Below are positions 23,976-35,081 of a stretch of 64,000 bases of DNA, piece after piece (position 1 is the stretch's first letter; each line of letters starts with the position of its first letter). A program made the position numbers and the translations under genes. The stretch is from Scleromitrula shiraiana. Taxonomy: Eukaryota; Ascomycota; Leotiomycetes; Helotiales; Sclerotiniaceae. Below the pieces are notes generated by a model, which worked only from the letters and a program-made list of their open reading frames with translations, searched no databases and was not told where the DNA came from. The stretch is taken from contig JABELC010000013.1 in the NCBI GenBank assembly GCA_028455995.1, positions 62,001 through 126,000 of the forward strand, given 5' to 3'.

Positions 23976-26512
23976 GGCAATATTATGTGGTTATTATCTA
24001 CCTAGTTTAGAAGATATTGAATTAATTATTGATTATTTGGAGCTTTGGTAATCGAATACATTAGCTCACTAGAACTACTTGGTGTACAGTATAGATAGAT
24101 AGTATAGTAGAGTACAGTAATCCAAGCATTTTGGTACGCTGAAATTTTCAGCCCTACAAGCTTTGGATTAGGTAAGTAGACTATTATAGCTTATCAAGCT
24201 TATCAAGCTTATCATTCATTAATCATCAATTTATTTATTTATTTTTCTAGATTCGTTTCGTTTCGTATAGTTTAGGATTATATTATATTATATTGATCTA
24301 GCAAATGATTGCAACCAAGCAGTATGTATACAAATTGTTTTTCAAATACTCAATTATTCCTCCGATATTTTCGCACTCTCAGGCTCTACAATACAAATCT
24401 GTCTATCTATCGCTTTGTCACAATTCAGCTCATTGAATGAGCATTACGCGTATTCGCCATAGTTCTATCAATTGACGCAGCCAAGTACATAGAGATGTAA
24501 GATACAAGAGATACATCGGGCAAGCATTTCGTTCGTTGCAAAGCCTAGGTAGATCCTCGGAATAGCTACATTTGAATTACAAATTCAATTGCCGATGAAT
24601 TCAAATTCCTATCAATAGAACGGAGATATTATATTCACTTTGCGGTATCTATCGGAAGAATTGAGCAACGTTACAAAAGATAGGATATCTCGGGGTGAAC
24701 GACAAGATATCGTCCGAAAAGATATTATCTGTAATTGTTCCAGAACCCCACAAAAGTTCTTCCATACAGTAGTGGCTGCATGCATATCGGAATTTGAATT
24801 CCAGAACATTACCATATCAAGTTGTCGTACCCGTTAATTCTCCATTCGGAAATCTTATCCGAATACTTGCATACACTGAAGATGACATTACCCCGATGTA
24901 CCCGAATCCTATCGTGGCTTGCTCAAGCCTCACTTCAAGCACGTCAAATGCCATGCCATGCGATGAGACGAGATGAGATGAGATGAGATGAAGAACACGA
25001 TCTCGGTATCTACGGTAGGGCGGAACTAAGGAGTAGATTGCCGGATTACTTGTCCAAGGAAACTTCACAAAATAAGAAAACAATTCAAGCGAATATGAGG
25101 AAAGGAATAGAAGGATTCCAAACTCGAATCAAAGATTCACCAACATTGAACTGAAATTTTTATGAGACAAGGTTCAGTAGATATATGGAGATCAGCGAGT
25201 ATCAGGAACAATTGAATATTGATCTCAAAGACCGCGAGCGGCATAGTACATATGTGTTCAATGCCCGGAACATTCTTTTTCGTACCACCGAAGAATAAAT
25301 CATCATCTTCTTCCTCCTTCGCTTCACGTTATGTTGTGTCCCCTCAAAAGGCATAAACGGAGATGCCGTGAAAGAACAGAAGCAGGAGCCTTATTTGCAA
25401 CCCATCGTGTCAACTGTATGCACAATTTTTTTTTCTCGAGGGTTAGGTTACAGATACGGTTATGCTGAGCTGTAATTATGCATCGTCGAGGCAGGCATAA
25501 AGAATCAAAATAAAATAAACAATTCTTTTTCCCCCTCCATGTCACAAATTCGGTATAACTTTCCAAGTAAGGGTATTGATTATCTGACCCCAACCCCTGC
25601 ATGATCCCGCTCGCTCAACTCCGAAGATCTCACAGGTTTCTCAAGACTTAGTGGTCCGATCTCCGAACGAGTGGTGGCTGTGCTTATTTATGCACATGTC
25701 ACCGTTACTGTTACCCCAGCACCCAACAGGGAGAAGCAGATACTCTAGAGATGCTTACTTACTTCCATGTCCATCCATGGCTTTTGGAAATCTAGCCCCG
25801 CGAGCCCCCCCCGCTTATGGATTTCCAGATCGATCTGTGATCTACATGCGATAAGCACCAATGCGTGCGTGCGTGCGTGCGTTCACGGACTGTACTGTAC
25901 GTACTGGAGAATTGGTACTTTTCTCGATGAATTATCCTATTCGTTACCACGTAGTTACCCACGTACCTGTTTCTATCTATCTATCTATCTATCTATCGTG
26001 TATGTACCTGATTTGTTTCGAATGCAATGCTGGCTCAGCTTTCCATGGATTGAATACCGGCATTAATGATTTCCAGCTATTTGCTTCTTTTTTGATTGAT
26101 TGATTGTAATTCCGCACTTTTGCATCGTGCCTGCAGTAGCTTGATACAACAAATAGTCTCCATTGTTTCTTGCGGACTTGCTTGCTAAGTCATTCGTTTA
26201 TTTGATATATCGCTTACTGTTATGTTAAACTCTACTTGACAGATATCATATCGGTATGACAACGAAGAAAGACTCACCCACTCACCCACTTCTCTTTTCG
26301 ATCAAAGCATAGCATAGTATAGCATAGTATAGTATAGTATAGTATACATCTCTGCCTAGCCTAGTCCAGGTCTACCTACAGTACTGCACCTGATAAAACA
26401 TCAGATCACGAGGCCAGTCTAATTGAGTAAGTAATTCGACGGTTACGGTTAGTCATTTCCCCGTAGTTGGTTTACGCGGTATTTTTACCTATATAGGTGG
26501 ACCGGTGATTGG

Positions 26513-26764
26513 TTGAGTGAGTGAGTGAGTGAGGTCGCCGGATGGGACTCCTTCTAGTGTATCCTATTTGTTCTATCCTATCGAGTCGTAAATAGAACAG
26601 TTGAGTGAGTGGGGTCGCCGGATGGGACTCCTTCTAGTGTATCCTATTTGTTCTATCCTATCGAGCCGTAAATAGAACAGTTGAGTGAGTGAGTGAGGTC
26701 GCCGGATGGGACTCCTCCTAGTGTATCCTACTCGTTCTATTCTATCGAGTCGTAAATAGAACAT
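26513..26764. repeat. Three-copy tandem repeat, unit 80-88 bp
   Basis: Copies begin at 26513, 26601 and 26681. Each starts with a variable number of GAGT units, then GGTCGCCGGATGGGACTCC, TCTAGTGTATCCTA, GTTCTATCCTATCGAG and CGTAAATAGAACA. Lengths of 88, 80 and 84 bp differ mostly by the GAGT count. Point differences are few (for example CTTC versus CTCC in copy 3, and GAGTCG versus GAGCCG), so the expansion is recent. Each unit carries an internal GTTCTAT...ATAGAAC inverted pair that could fold. Confidence 0.9.
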
Positions 26765-27507
26765 TGGGTAGCCAATTGTATTTTTTTTTAATTTTTTTAC
26801 AAGTATAAGTAAATATTATATTATATGAGGAATAGAGAAAGAAATTCTTTGGATGAAAGATTGGATTGGATGGAAATGAGTCAGCTGGATATCGTGATAG
26901 GTTCTGACGTGGGGCATGGCTCTTATGTGATGGTTTGGTAGGGAATGGGTGAGTTTCTAGCGAGGCGAGGAGAATAGAGATCTGGCATGGGATCTGGAGT
27001 TAGGGTACTACCGGGTAGGTAGGATGTTGACTACTAGTGAGGACGGGCTGATGTGGGTACAGAGGGCCTATTTTACATTTTACATTTTACATTTTACATT
27101 GACAGTATTTACTACTGGAACTGGTACCAGGACAAGCCAACCCTCTGCACGGCCAGTGTATAGTAGTAGTAGTACGAAAAACAGTAGATGAAAATAGAAA
27201 ATCCGGATCTGTTGGTCTGGCTGATTTTTACTGGCCTTTTTTCTCTCTCTCACGTGCCTGGCTGGTTCGGTCTGCATCTGCGGTGAGGGACTACTTTTTT
27301 GTTGTCCTTGCTTTCTGGAGTTTTTTTCTTCTTCTTTTTTTCGGGAGGGGTTTAGTGGGGAGTGGGGTAGGGTTGTGATGGATAGAAGATTAGTATGAAT
27401 GAATGTGTATGAACATGAGTATCAACGGGACAAGAATGAATGAGTGTGTGAAGGAATGCGAGAGAGGTCGCATGGAGGTCGCTCGGTCATCAGCCATAAT
27501 TGATATC

Positions 27508-27571
27508 CATAGCATAGCATAGCATAACATAACATAGCATAACATAGCATAACATAGCATAGCATAACATA
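27508..27571. repeat. CATAG/CATAA pentanucleotide tract
   Basis: About twelve copies of CATAR lie in a row, interrupted only by A/G variation at the fifth base. A shorter related tract (AGCATAGTATAGTATAG) lies at 26308-26345 in the same interval. Confidence 0.85.
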
Positions 27572-29340
27572 GCTAGCTTATACGTGGCTTAACATTGACA
27601 GAAATTTATTTGGTTTTCTCTCATCTACCCAGGGGTACTTTGTCGCATCGTACTGTATGGCCTATGCATGTATGTACCCATAATTAAAAAAGCCTCCCGG
27701 ATGCTCCCGGATGGGGCAAAGAAGATCTAGCTAACTAGCTAGTGTGGCCTGTCACTTACTTGTCAAGATTCGCATGGTGGATTGATGGGGTTTTGGGTCG
27801 TACATGCATGCGATTTGATGGTTCAAGTGCGGAATTACCATTTTTCTAAGAATAGAGATGGTGGTTTGGAAGGATGGAAGGATGGAAGAATGGAGATGGT
27901 GAGCAAAGCCCGAGGAGATATGAAATGCCGAACATTGAATACCATTTCGGATAGCATTACATTGAGCTGTGCTGGGGTAAGTGACTTGTGGAACTTCACG
28001 ATAGATGGATAGATGGCTCCGAGGATATGGATTTGGATTCTTTTCCTTGTACACACACAGTGTATGTGTATGTGCATGTGCATGTGTCGGTGTTTGTGTT
28101 ATCGCATTTTGCAGAGGGATGGTTATTCAAGGATCAACGGTATTCCCGAGAAGAATCGACGAAATACCGTTGATGTTGGTCAGCACTTTAAACAGTTTAA
28201 CCCCCAAAAGGATGTTTGTTACTTAAGTAGGTATAGTGCAGCATAGCGCAGCCACCTTGGTATGGTATGGGGAATTTTAGGGGTCCTGTTGTGGCTGTGT
28301 CGCTTTTTTCGCTTTTTTTTTTCGCTTTTTTTTCCGCTTGCCTGGGTAATGGATCGGGTCCGAGAACGGCATAGATCATTCATTCCTTTCTTGATTTTCG
28401 AGTTTTCGAGTTTTCGAGTTTTCGAGTGTTCGACCTTTCGACCTTTCTTTCTCTTGTTGTTCTTTTACTTTTGGTACAACAAAGAATTATTGGTAGCGTA
28501 CGTATGCTTTTTGGATTGTTTCTATACGATACTTACAAATCAATTCCGGAGAAGCTTCTTCTGTTCTATTTTACGAAATTCATAGATTTGTAGACGTAAC
28601 TTACTTGTCATTTGTCACTTGTCACTTGTATTGGATGAATGACTGACTACCTAGTACCGTACCTACCAAGTACTACCCAGTACTACCCAGTAGATTGGAA
28701 TTTAAAATAAAAATCAGCCACAAAGCCACAAAGCCACAATTGTTATCAAGCAAGATTCTCGAATGAATTTAGAAGTAAAGCCCTGTTACATTGGAATCGA
28801 GAAAGTACAGAGCAAGCATATTTCGTCATGGTTGCATTGTCCGCCTTATGTGATGTCCCGACTCCCGACCCCTCCCAGATGCCATTATTGTTGAAGGGTC
28901 ATGCAGAAGAATCCACATTTTCAAAGCCTCTTCCACGCTTCGTCAAGGATCTTGTACCACCTTTTTTTTTTTTCTTTTTTTTTTTTTCTTTTTTTTCTAA
29001 TATGGAAATGTTATATTGCATGTTTTGAATTGGGATTGGGATTCTTTTTTTTATTAGAAGGAAGGATCCACTGGTAAACTGGACACACTGGTCAATCGGA
29101 CAATCTAACTTAATTAAGGAAAGCTTTAGATATAACTTGAAGTACTAATTTAAAATTTATAAGTCTTATATTATATTGTAATTATAAGCTTTAATAATGA
29201 TCAATATTTGATTATTATAAAGTATTGATAAAAGTTTATAATGATTCATTGCTCAATTAGATTAGATTATCCGGTTGACTACTAGAGTGTTCGGTTCAGC
29301 AGTGGATCCTTCTATCCGGGATGATTCGGGTAGGTAAGGG

Positions 29341-29390
29341 TCTGTCTGTCTGTCTGTCTGTCTGTATGTCTGTTTGTCTGTTTGTCTGTA
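29341..29390. repeat. TGTC tetranucleotide microsatellite
   Basis: TCTG units repeat about twelve times with isolated TCTA and TTTG variants. A G14 run (29422-29435) and an A20 run (29466-29485) follow within 100 bp, making this a likely spot for length variation and assembly error. Confidence 0.9.
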
Positions 29391-30457
29391 ATGATGATGT
29401 TATGATGGTAATGGAGATGGAGGGGGGGGGGGGGGCCGTTGAACACACCCATTCAATAAAAAGAGAAAAAAAAAAAAAAAAAAAATCAAATTTGGTGTTG
29501 TGTTGTATTTTGTAGGTCAATTATTATTATTATATATCGTCATTGTATTGTGAAAAAATAATTATTAATTACCATTCTTCATATATTTAGCTGATGTAGA
29601 AGGAAACGTTTACAAGTAAAATAAATTATAATCATTCTTGATTTTTATTTGTTATACTACTAACGTCGATCGCTTCCTTACCAGTATATATAATTGATGG
29701 TCAATATTCATTTCATTTATTTCAGATAACATCATAGACTTATATATTCTATTTTATCTATTCACTTATCTATCAACTGATTCTGATATCATCATTATCA
29801 TTATAATTATCATTATCATTATCAATAATACCTTTCCCCCCCCCTTCTTTCTTCAAAAGATATCATACTAGAAAGTATAACATAAATCTAATCTTTAGAA
29901 AGAACAAAACACACCACACCAGACCACACCACAATACCGATCTTGAAATCTAACAACAAAAAACACCTAACTTTACAAATTACTCATACTCTCATACTCA
30001 TACTATAAACTACTCATACTAAACTACTCAAAATCCAAATCGAATAATCATTATAAAAAATCTAATGACCATATGATCTGATTACTCATTCTATCTTTCA
30101 AATTCGATATCATTCTAGGCCACAACTTTTTTATTATTATCATTATTATTATCATCATTATTATTATTATTATTAGTTGTTAGTTGTTAATCAGTTACAC
30201 TATTCTTCAAAAGCTATTCAAGGTACCTTCCCAGCTAAGCTACCTTACAGCTTACCTTAGAAGAAGAAGTCTCTTGACTAAACTAAAGTCCGACACGAGT
30301 ACGAATTCCACGAATTCCACAAATTCCATATACCGAGTAACGAGGGGAAATCCTTATATATTAACTCGATCCATTTCGCCACACTTGCTACTTACTATTA
30401 TTATACTTTATTATTATTATTTCAAAAAGTTTTAATTGCTTTTTTCGCTTTTTGACT

Positions 30458-32704
30458 ATGATATTAGCTCATAATTCAGATACATCAAGACGTCAGTCTT
30501 CATTACAATATCAACAACAATCACATCACAATCAAGCTCATCGAACTCAATCATCATCTCAAATACATCAACATCAACATCAACATCAACATCAACAACA
30601 ACAACAACAGCAATCACCTTATACTCAACATTTCTCTTCACCATCAACACCACAACAAAATTATTCTCAACCTTGGGTTTCAAATTCATTACCTCTCACA
30701 CCACAATCACAATCAACTTTCCCAACGAACAACAATAACAATAACAATATTTCAAACAATATCAATTTTAATTTTGGCGGGGTTGATCAAATATTATTCG
30801 ATTTTCAACCACAACAATTCACATCTAATAATCAACAACCACTCATGCAGTCGGAGCAATCAAATACAAGTTGGCTTTCGAATGGTCAATTAACTCCAAC
30901 TTCTACAAGACCAAATCATCATCGCGAGTCTTCCTTATCATCTATAGGATCTCCTGCCGCTCCAGCTTCTCCATTCGCTCCTTCCACTTCGAATCCTCAA
31001 GTCGCTGGTGAATCTTATCATGATTTTCATGACTTTCCTCAGATCTCATCGAAACCTCTAACACCTGCGCATACCCCATTACTAGATCAATTTTTAACAC
31101 CTTATTCAAATTATTATCCAGTTCACAACCCAAACACATTCGCATTCAATATGGGTCAACCGATCAATAGTCAGGAATTATTGGCAACTTCAGCTACAGA
31201 TTTTGCAGCACAAGGGTCGTCAAGTAGGCCATCAATAACTACAGTGGCGAGCAATGACTCACCCTCTACGCCACCGCCTTCATACGAAGATGAAAGGCGG
31301 CGGACGTCTGGTATGACTTCTAATGTCGATTACTGGCTGAATGAATACTTACTTTTATCCGAACTTTCAGCACTTAGAAATACGATGCCTAAACTCGATC
31401 GCACAATGACGGATGTTTATAACGACGAGTTGTACAATCCTGCATTCTCTATTACATCCGCTCCTCCTTCAACACCTGCCACTACAATTCCGGCTTCCGC
31501 AAGTTTATCACCTCGAAATGATATCTTTTCACAACGACTTCAAGCTGCAAATAGTCAACATTTAAGCAATCAAATTGCTGCTAACCTCGCTCCTCGCGAA
31601 CGATCACCTTTTAGACAAGGTTCCCCATTAGCTCCTACACCCAATGTTAGATTTGGAACAGCGACACATATGCGGGAATTACAAAAGGCTCAGAATGATG
31701 AGGAAGCGCTAAAACAACAATTTGCGAAGCAAGCTCCGGAACAGGTTACACCTGTTACGATCTCACCAAAAGATGTAGATAAGGTGTATCACGAAACAGA
31801 AGAGGCGGCAAACATGCCATTGTTTCCCCCGGTACAACCACAACGGAAACAAACACCTTCAGTTTATCAACAGCAACCTTCGATTAAGCATGAAGCTTCC
31901 GAATTAGAAGAGACGGCGTCACAACAAAGTTTTGCTAGTATGGCTACAACAAGGAGAGAAAGTTCATCATATTCTTCATCACCTCAAAATACTCCTCAGC
32001 ATTCTCAATTTAATTTCGCTCCTCCAGCTGTACCCGGAAGTGTTCAACAAATTCCTCAGCATTATCCTTTCGTGCCTCAATCACGACGACAAACTAGTAA
32101 CATGTCGAACGTTACAGAAGAATTCCCAAGTACTCTGATGTCAATGGAATCTAGTTCGAGTGAATATTCACCAGAAACTAGATCACCTCAACTTGAAATC
32201 AAGAGACCATTACATACTACGGCAGATAGTGGAACTTACACATGTACGTATCATGGATGTACATTACGATTCGAGACACCAGCCAAATTACAAAGACATA
32301 AGCGGGAAGCTCATCGAGGTGCGGGATCTTTGACAGCATCATCATCAATGATCGGCAGTGGTAGCGCTCTTGGTAACGGAAGTCGAAATGGAAGTGGGGA
32401 AACTGGTATGACGTCTGCGGCACAAAAACTGAATAGTCAAAGCGGGCCCCACAAATGCGAAAGAATTAACCCATCAACGGGTAAACCCTGCAACACCATT
32501 TTCTCACGACCATATGATTTAACAAGACATGAAGATACAATTCATAATACTAGAAAACAAAAATTACGATGTCATTTATGTGCAGAAGAGAAGACATTTA
32601 GTCGTGGTGATGCTCTCACAAGACATATGAGGGTTGTACATCCTGAAGTACCAATTACTACAGGAAAAGGTAGAAAGAGAGGATTTGGGAATACAATTCA
32701 TTGA
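30458..32704 (+). CDS. C2H2 zinc-finger transcription factor, Rpn4-like
   Basis: This is an intronless 748-aa protein. The first ATG is at 30458 (MILAHNSDTSRR). The N-terminal 560 residues are disordered and Gln/Ser/Pro/Asn-rich, with a HQHQHQHQ then Q7 tract near residues 40-57, an N-rich tract, and many SP/TP sites (possible phosphorylation). Three C-terminal fingers follow. Finger 1 is CTYHGCTLRFETPAKLQRH (about 593-618), finger 2 has a long first loop (CERINPSTGKPCN.. RPYDLTRHEDTIH, about 664-694), and finger 3 is CHLCAEEKTFSRGDALTRH (about 705-730). The RPYDL.RH..TIH finger followed by the TFSRGDALTRH finger is the arrangement I associate with Rpn4, activator of proteasome genes, and its filamentous-fungal relatives. 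That identity is an inference. The very long upstream interval suggests complex control. A basic GRKRGFG near the end may help nuclear import. Confidence 0.85.
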   Translation: MILAHNSDTSRRQSSLQYQQQSHHNQAHRTQSSSQIHQHQHQHQHQQQQQQQSPYTQHFSSPSTPQQNYSQPWVSNSLPLTPQSQSTFPTNNNNNNNISNNINFNFGGVDQILFDFQPQQFTSNNQQPLMQSEQSNTSWLSNGQLTPTSTRPNHHRESSLSSIGSPAAPASPFAPSTSNPQVAGESYHDFHDFPQISSKPLTPAHTPLLDQFLTPYSNYYPVHNPNTFAFNMGQPINSQELLATSATDFAAQGSSSRPSITTVASNDSPSTPPPSYEDERRRTSGMTSNVDYWLNEYLLLSELSALRNTMPKLDRTMTDVYNDELYNPAFSITSAPPSTPATTIPASASLSPRNDIFSQRLQAANSQHLSNQIAANLAPRERSPFRQGSPLAPTPNVRFGTATHMRELQKAQNDEEALKQQFAKQAPEQVTPVTISPKDVDKVYHETEEAANMPLFPPVQPQRKQTPSVYQQQPSIKHEASELEETASQQSFASMATTRRESSSYSSSPQNTPQHSQFNFAPPAVPGSVQQIPQHYPFVPQSRRQTSNMSNVTEEFPSTLMSMESSSSEYSPETRSPQLEIKRPLHTTADSGTYTCTYHGCTLRFETPAKLQRHKREAHRGAGSLTASSSMIGSGSALGNGSRNGSGETGMTSAAQKLNSQSGPHKCERINPSTGKPCNTIFSRPYDLTRHEDTIHNTRKQKLRCHLCAEEKTFSRGDALTRHMRVVHPEVPITTGKGRKRGFGNTIH

Positions 32705-35081
32705 ATTGAGTTACATACATAGATGGGATGGAGTTACAGATTTTACAAGTACAGTACAGTACAGTACAAGTGTACATATCTGTCGATTTACTACTGTACA
32801 CAAAAAGATGAAGGGATAGGAAAAACTTTCACGATCCTCTCAATCGAAACGAAATGGACTTTCTTTCCGGAGAAGAGAATAATCATCGGTAGACTCCGTC
32901 ATTTTTTTTACCATCTGATTATTACACCCAACCAAACCACCAAACCACTCCACTTTCCAAACCGTACCACCGACATTATCGTTATTATTATGTTATGATG
33001 TTTTCGAATGGGGAGATCGGAGAACGAATAAAAAATTATTGATTGGGAATTGAGAAAGTGTTTCATCAAACAAGGATGAATATTTTATTTTTTGGAAGAT
33101 TCTAAAATATCCTGATGCTCAAATCAAAACTTGGCTTGGATAAAAAGACCCCTCTGTTGTACATACTACATGCATACATACATTATTATGCAGGGTCTTT
33201 CCGAGGTTCATTATTTTGGGTTTAGTTTTGATGTTTTGAGTTACGGTAACTCCGCTTTGCACCTGGAAAAGAAGAAGGGTATTTTCGGTATCCACCATTA
33301 CGGTCAAACCCGTTGTTAACCTTGGCTGGCTCGATCGGGTCGGTTAAGGCTTTGCTCTTGTACTTGTACCGTTACAGCATTGCATTGTTTGTATTGTACA
33401 ATTTTTTGAAGAATTTTTAGAAGGGAGAGATGGGGAAAAACGAGTGAGCGTGCGAGCGTACTACTGTAGTATCAAGACGGAACTTTGGAATAATAGAAAA
33501 CATAGTGTTTACTTACATATGGTATTTATTTTCTCATGCTATGTTTTGTCCTGCCTTTACATACATACATACATGATTTGATATTATATTGCATGTATCA
33601 CGATACTGGGATTTCTTATTATTCGTCTGCTCTTGATACTTTATTTGTAGAATAGACTAGGTGGATGGATGGATGGATGGATGAGGGGTCTTGATTATTC
33701 GGTCCTTCCTTCCGGCCTTCCTCCACAACTTCAGCAGTTGATGGACCATCTATGTATTCACGATATCTATGACATGAATTCTTTTTTTCTTTCTTCTTTC
33801 TCTTTCTCTCTGCATCACATTCATTTCTTACATATATACTCACTCGAAAAAACTCCCGAAGTCACTTGAGGGGTTTGAGCTAGTTGGAATTGGACTTGGA
33901 ACTCAATAGTTACGAGGCTTATTTGGATTTTATTGCTTGCTTTTTTTTCTGCGATGAAGCGTTTTCTGTTTTTAGCGGGTTTGGTTTGGTTTTTGGGAAA
34001 ATGGAAATGGAAATGGAATGGGTTAGATCATGATGGTATGGTAGGACATAGTATTGTAGTATAGTACTAGAAAAAAATGGATTGGGCTGGGCTGGCTTGG
34101 ATGGTATAGGATAGGATGGGTATTTGATTTTTATGTTTTCATGTTTCTTTTCACTGCTTATGTTTGTTTGTCTTTTCTTCTTGTCAAACATTTAAAAATT
34201 AAAATTTCCATTTTTCACTTTTCTTATATATTTCATCTCATATTGTTTGCTTTTAAATTGTTGGATTTCATTCATCTATCTGATCTGATTATATTGGCTT
34301 CGGTTGTGATTTGATATCTCATCTGCCGGGCCTTTCCTTTCTTTTCTTTTCCTTTCCTTTCCCTCTCTTTTCCTTGAATACTAATTTTCTTTTTAATACA
34401 TTATATTTCTCTTTGGTCTCTCTCTTCTACTCTAGTTTATCTATGTATTATTTTGGTTCGGTTCAATGAATACCATGCGGGCATGGACATGACGGATTTC
34501 TTTCCTTTTTTTCTCTCTCTGTCCTAGTCATTAATCGAGCATGCGAGCAAGCGGGTTTGTACATTGATAGATCATTGTATCATGAATGACTGGGATAGGA
34601 TGTATTACGGGATGTATTTATTGTATGAATATAAGGAATAGATGAATGAATGAGAGTTAGAAAAAAGCGAAGAGGAAAAGCACGAGAAAGAAAAGAAAAG
34701 AAAAGAAGTGAAATGAAATAAAATAACATGATGCATTAGATTGTAGTATAATAACATAGTATAATATGAAAATTATCCAACTTAAAGATCACTTTCTTGC
34801 ATTTCACAATAGTGCTCTTAATCATGACTGTTAGATGTTCAAATAACGCGATGCTCTATACTAGTGAATTTCCATATAATGCATATATGGATGGAAGATC
34901 GTAAGACTCCAAATTCCCCAGCTCTACTATATAAATCAAAGAGGGTATCATTTACACCGTGCCAAAACATTTACCTACCCCTCCCGCCATGATAGAACGA
35001 CCCATGAGACTAAGTTCCTTTGACCACCAAACACCAAACCAGACCAGACCAGACCAGACCAGTAGAATCACATAGCTATAC
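32705..35081. other. 2.4-kb gene-free interval between convergent genes
   Basis: Both neighbours end here, so the interval is 3' flank on both sides. It contains a GTACA repeat just after the zinc-finger gene (about 32748-32771), GGATGGATGGAT at 33662-33682, CCTTTCCTTTCC-type pyrimidine runs at 34335-34375, AAAAGAAAAGAAAAG near 34691 and CCAGA x5 at 35037-35060. Short frames on either strand have no motifs. No gene supported. Confidence 0.4.

Larger units (their letters stand above)
23976..30457. promoter_or_regulatory. 6.5-kb gene-poor interval upstream of the C2H2 factor
   Basis: No convincing gene is found on either strand: open frames are short, lack motifs and do not splice into anything recognisable. 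The interval is dense in simple repeats, including GATGA (24963-24990), TGCG and CTAT runs (25866-25881, 25974-25997), TAGTA (26308-26345), CATAG/CATAA (27508-27571), TTTTCGAG (28397-28430), TGTC (29341-29390), poly-G (29422-29435) and poly-A (29466-29485). From about 29820 to 30457 the plus strand is C/A-rich then TTATTATTA-rich, like a long leader. It contains minimal upstream frames such as ATG ACC ATA TGA at 30065. Probably a large promoter plus 5' leader; non-coding transcripts cannot be excluded. Confidence 0.45.

Noticed and set aside
24960..24990. Possible CRISPR-like or regulatory array in the gene desert
   Set aside because: These are simple pentanucleotide microsatellites with no spacers; a eukaryotic chromosome would not carry CRISPR arrays.
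30184..30435. 83-codon frame upstream of the zinc-finger gene
   Set aside because: It has no ATG start, is made largely of leader-like low-complexity sequence and shows no motif.
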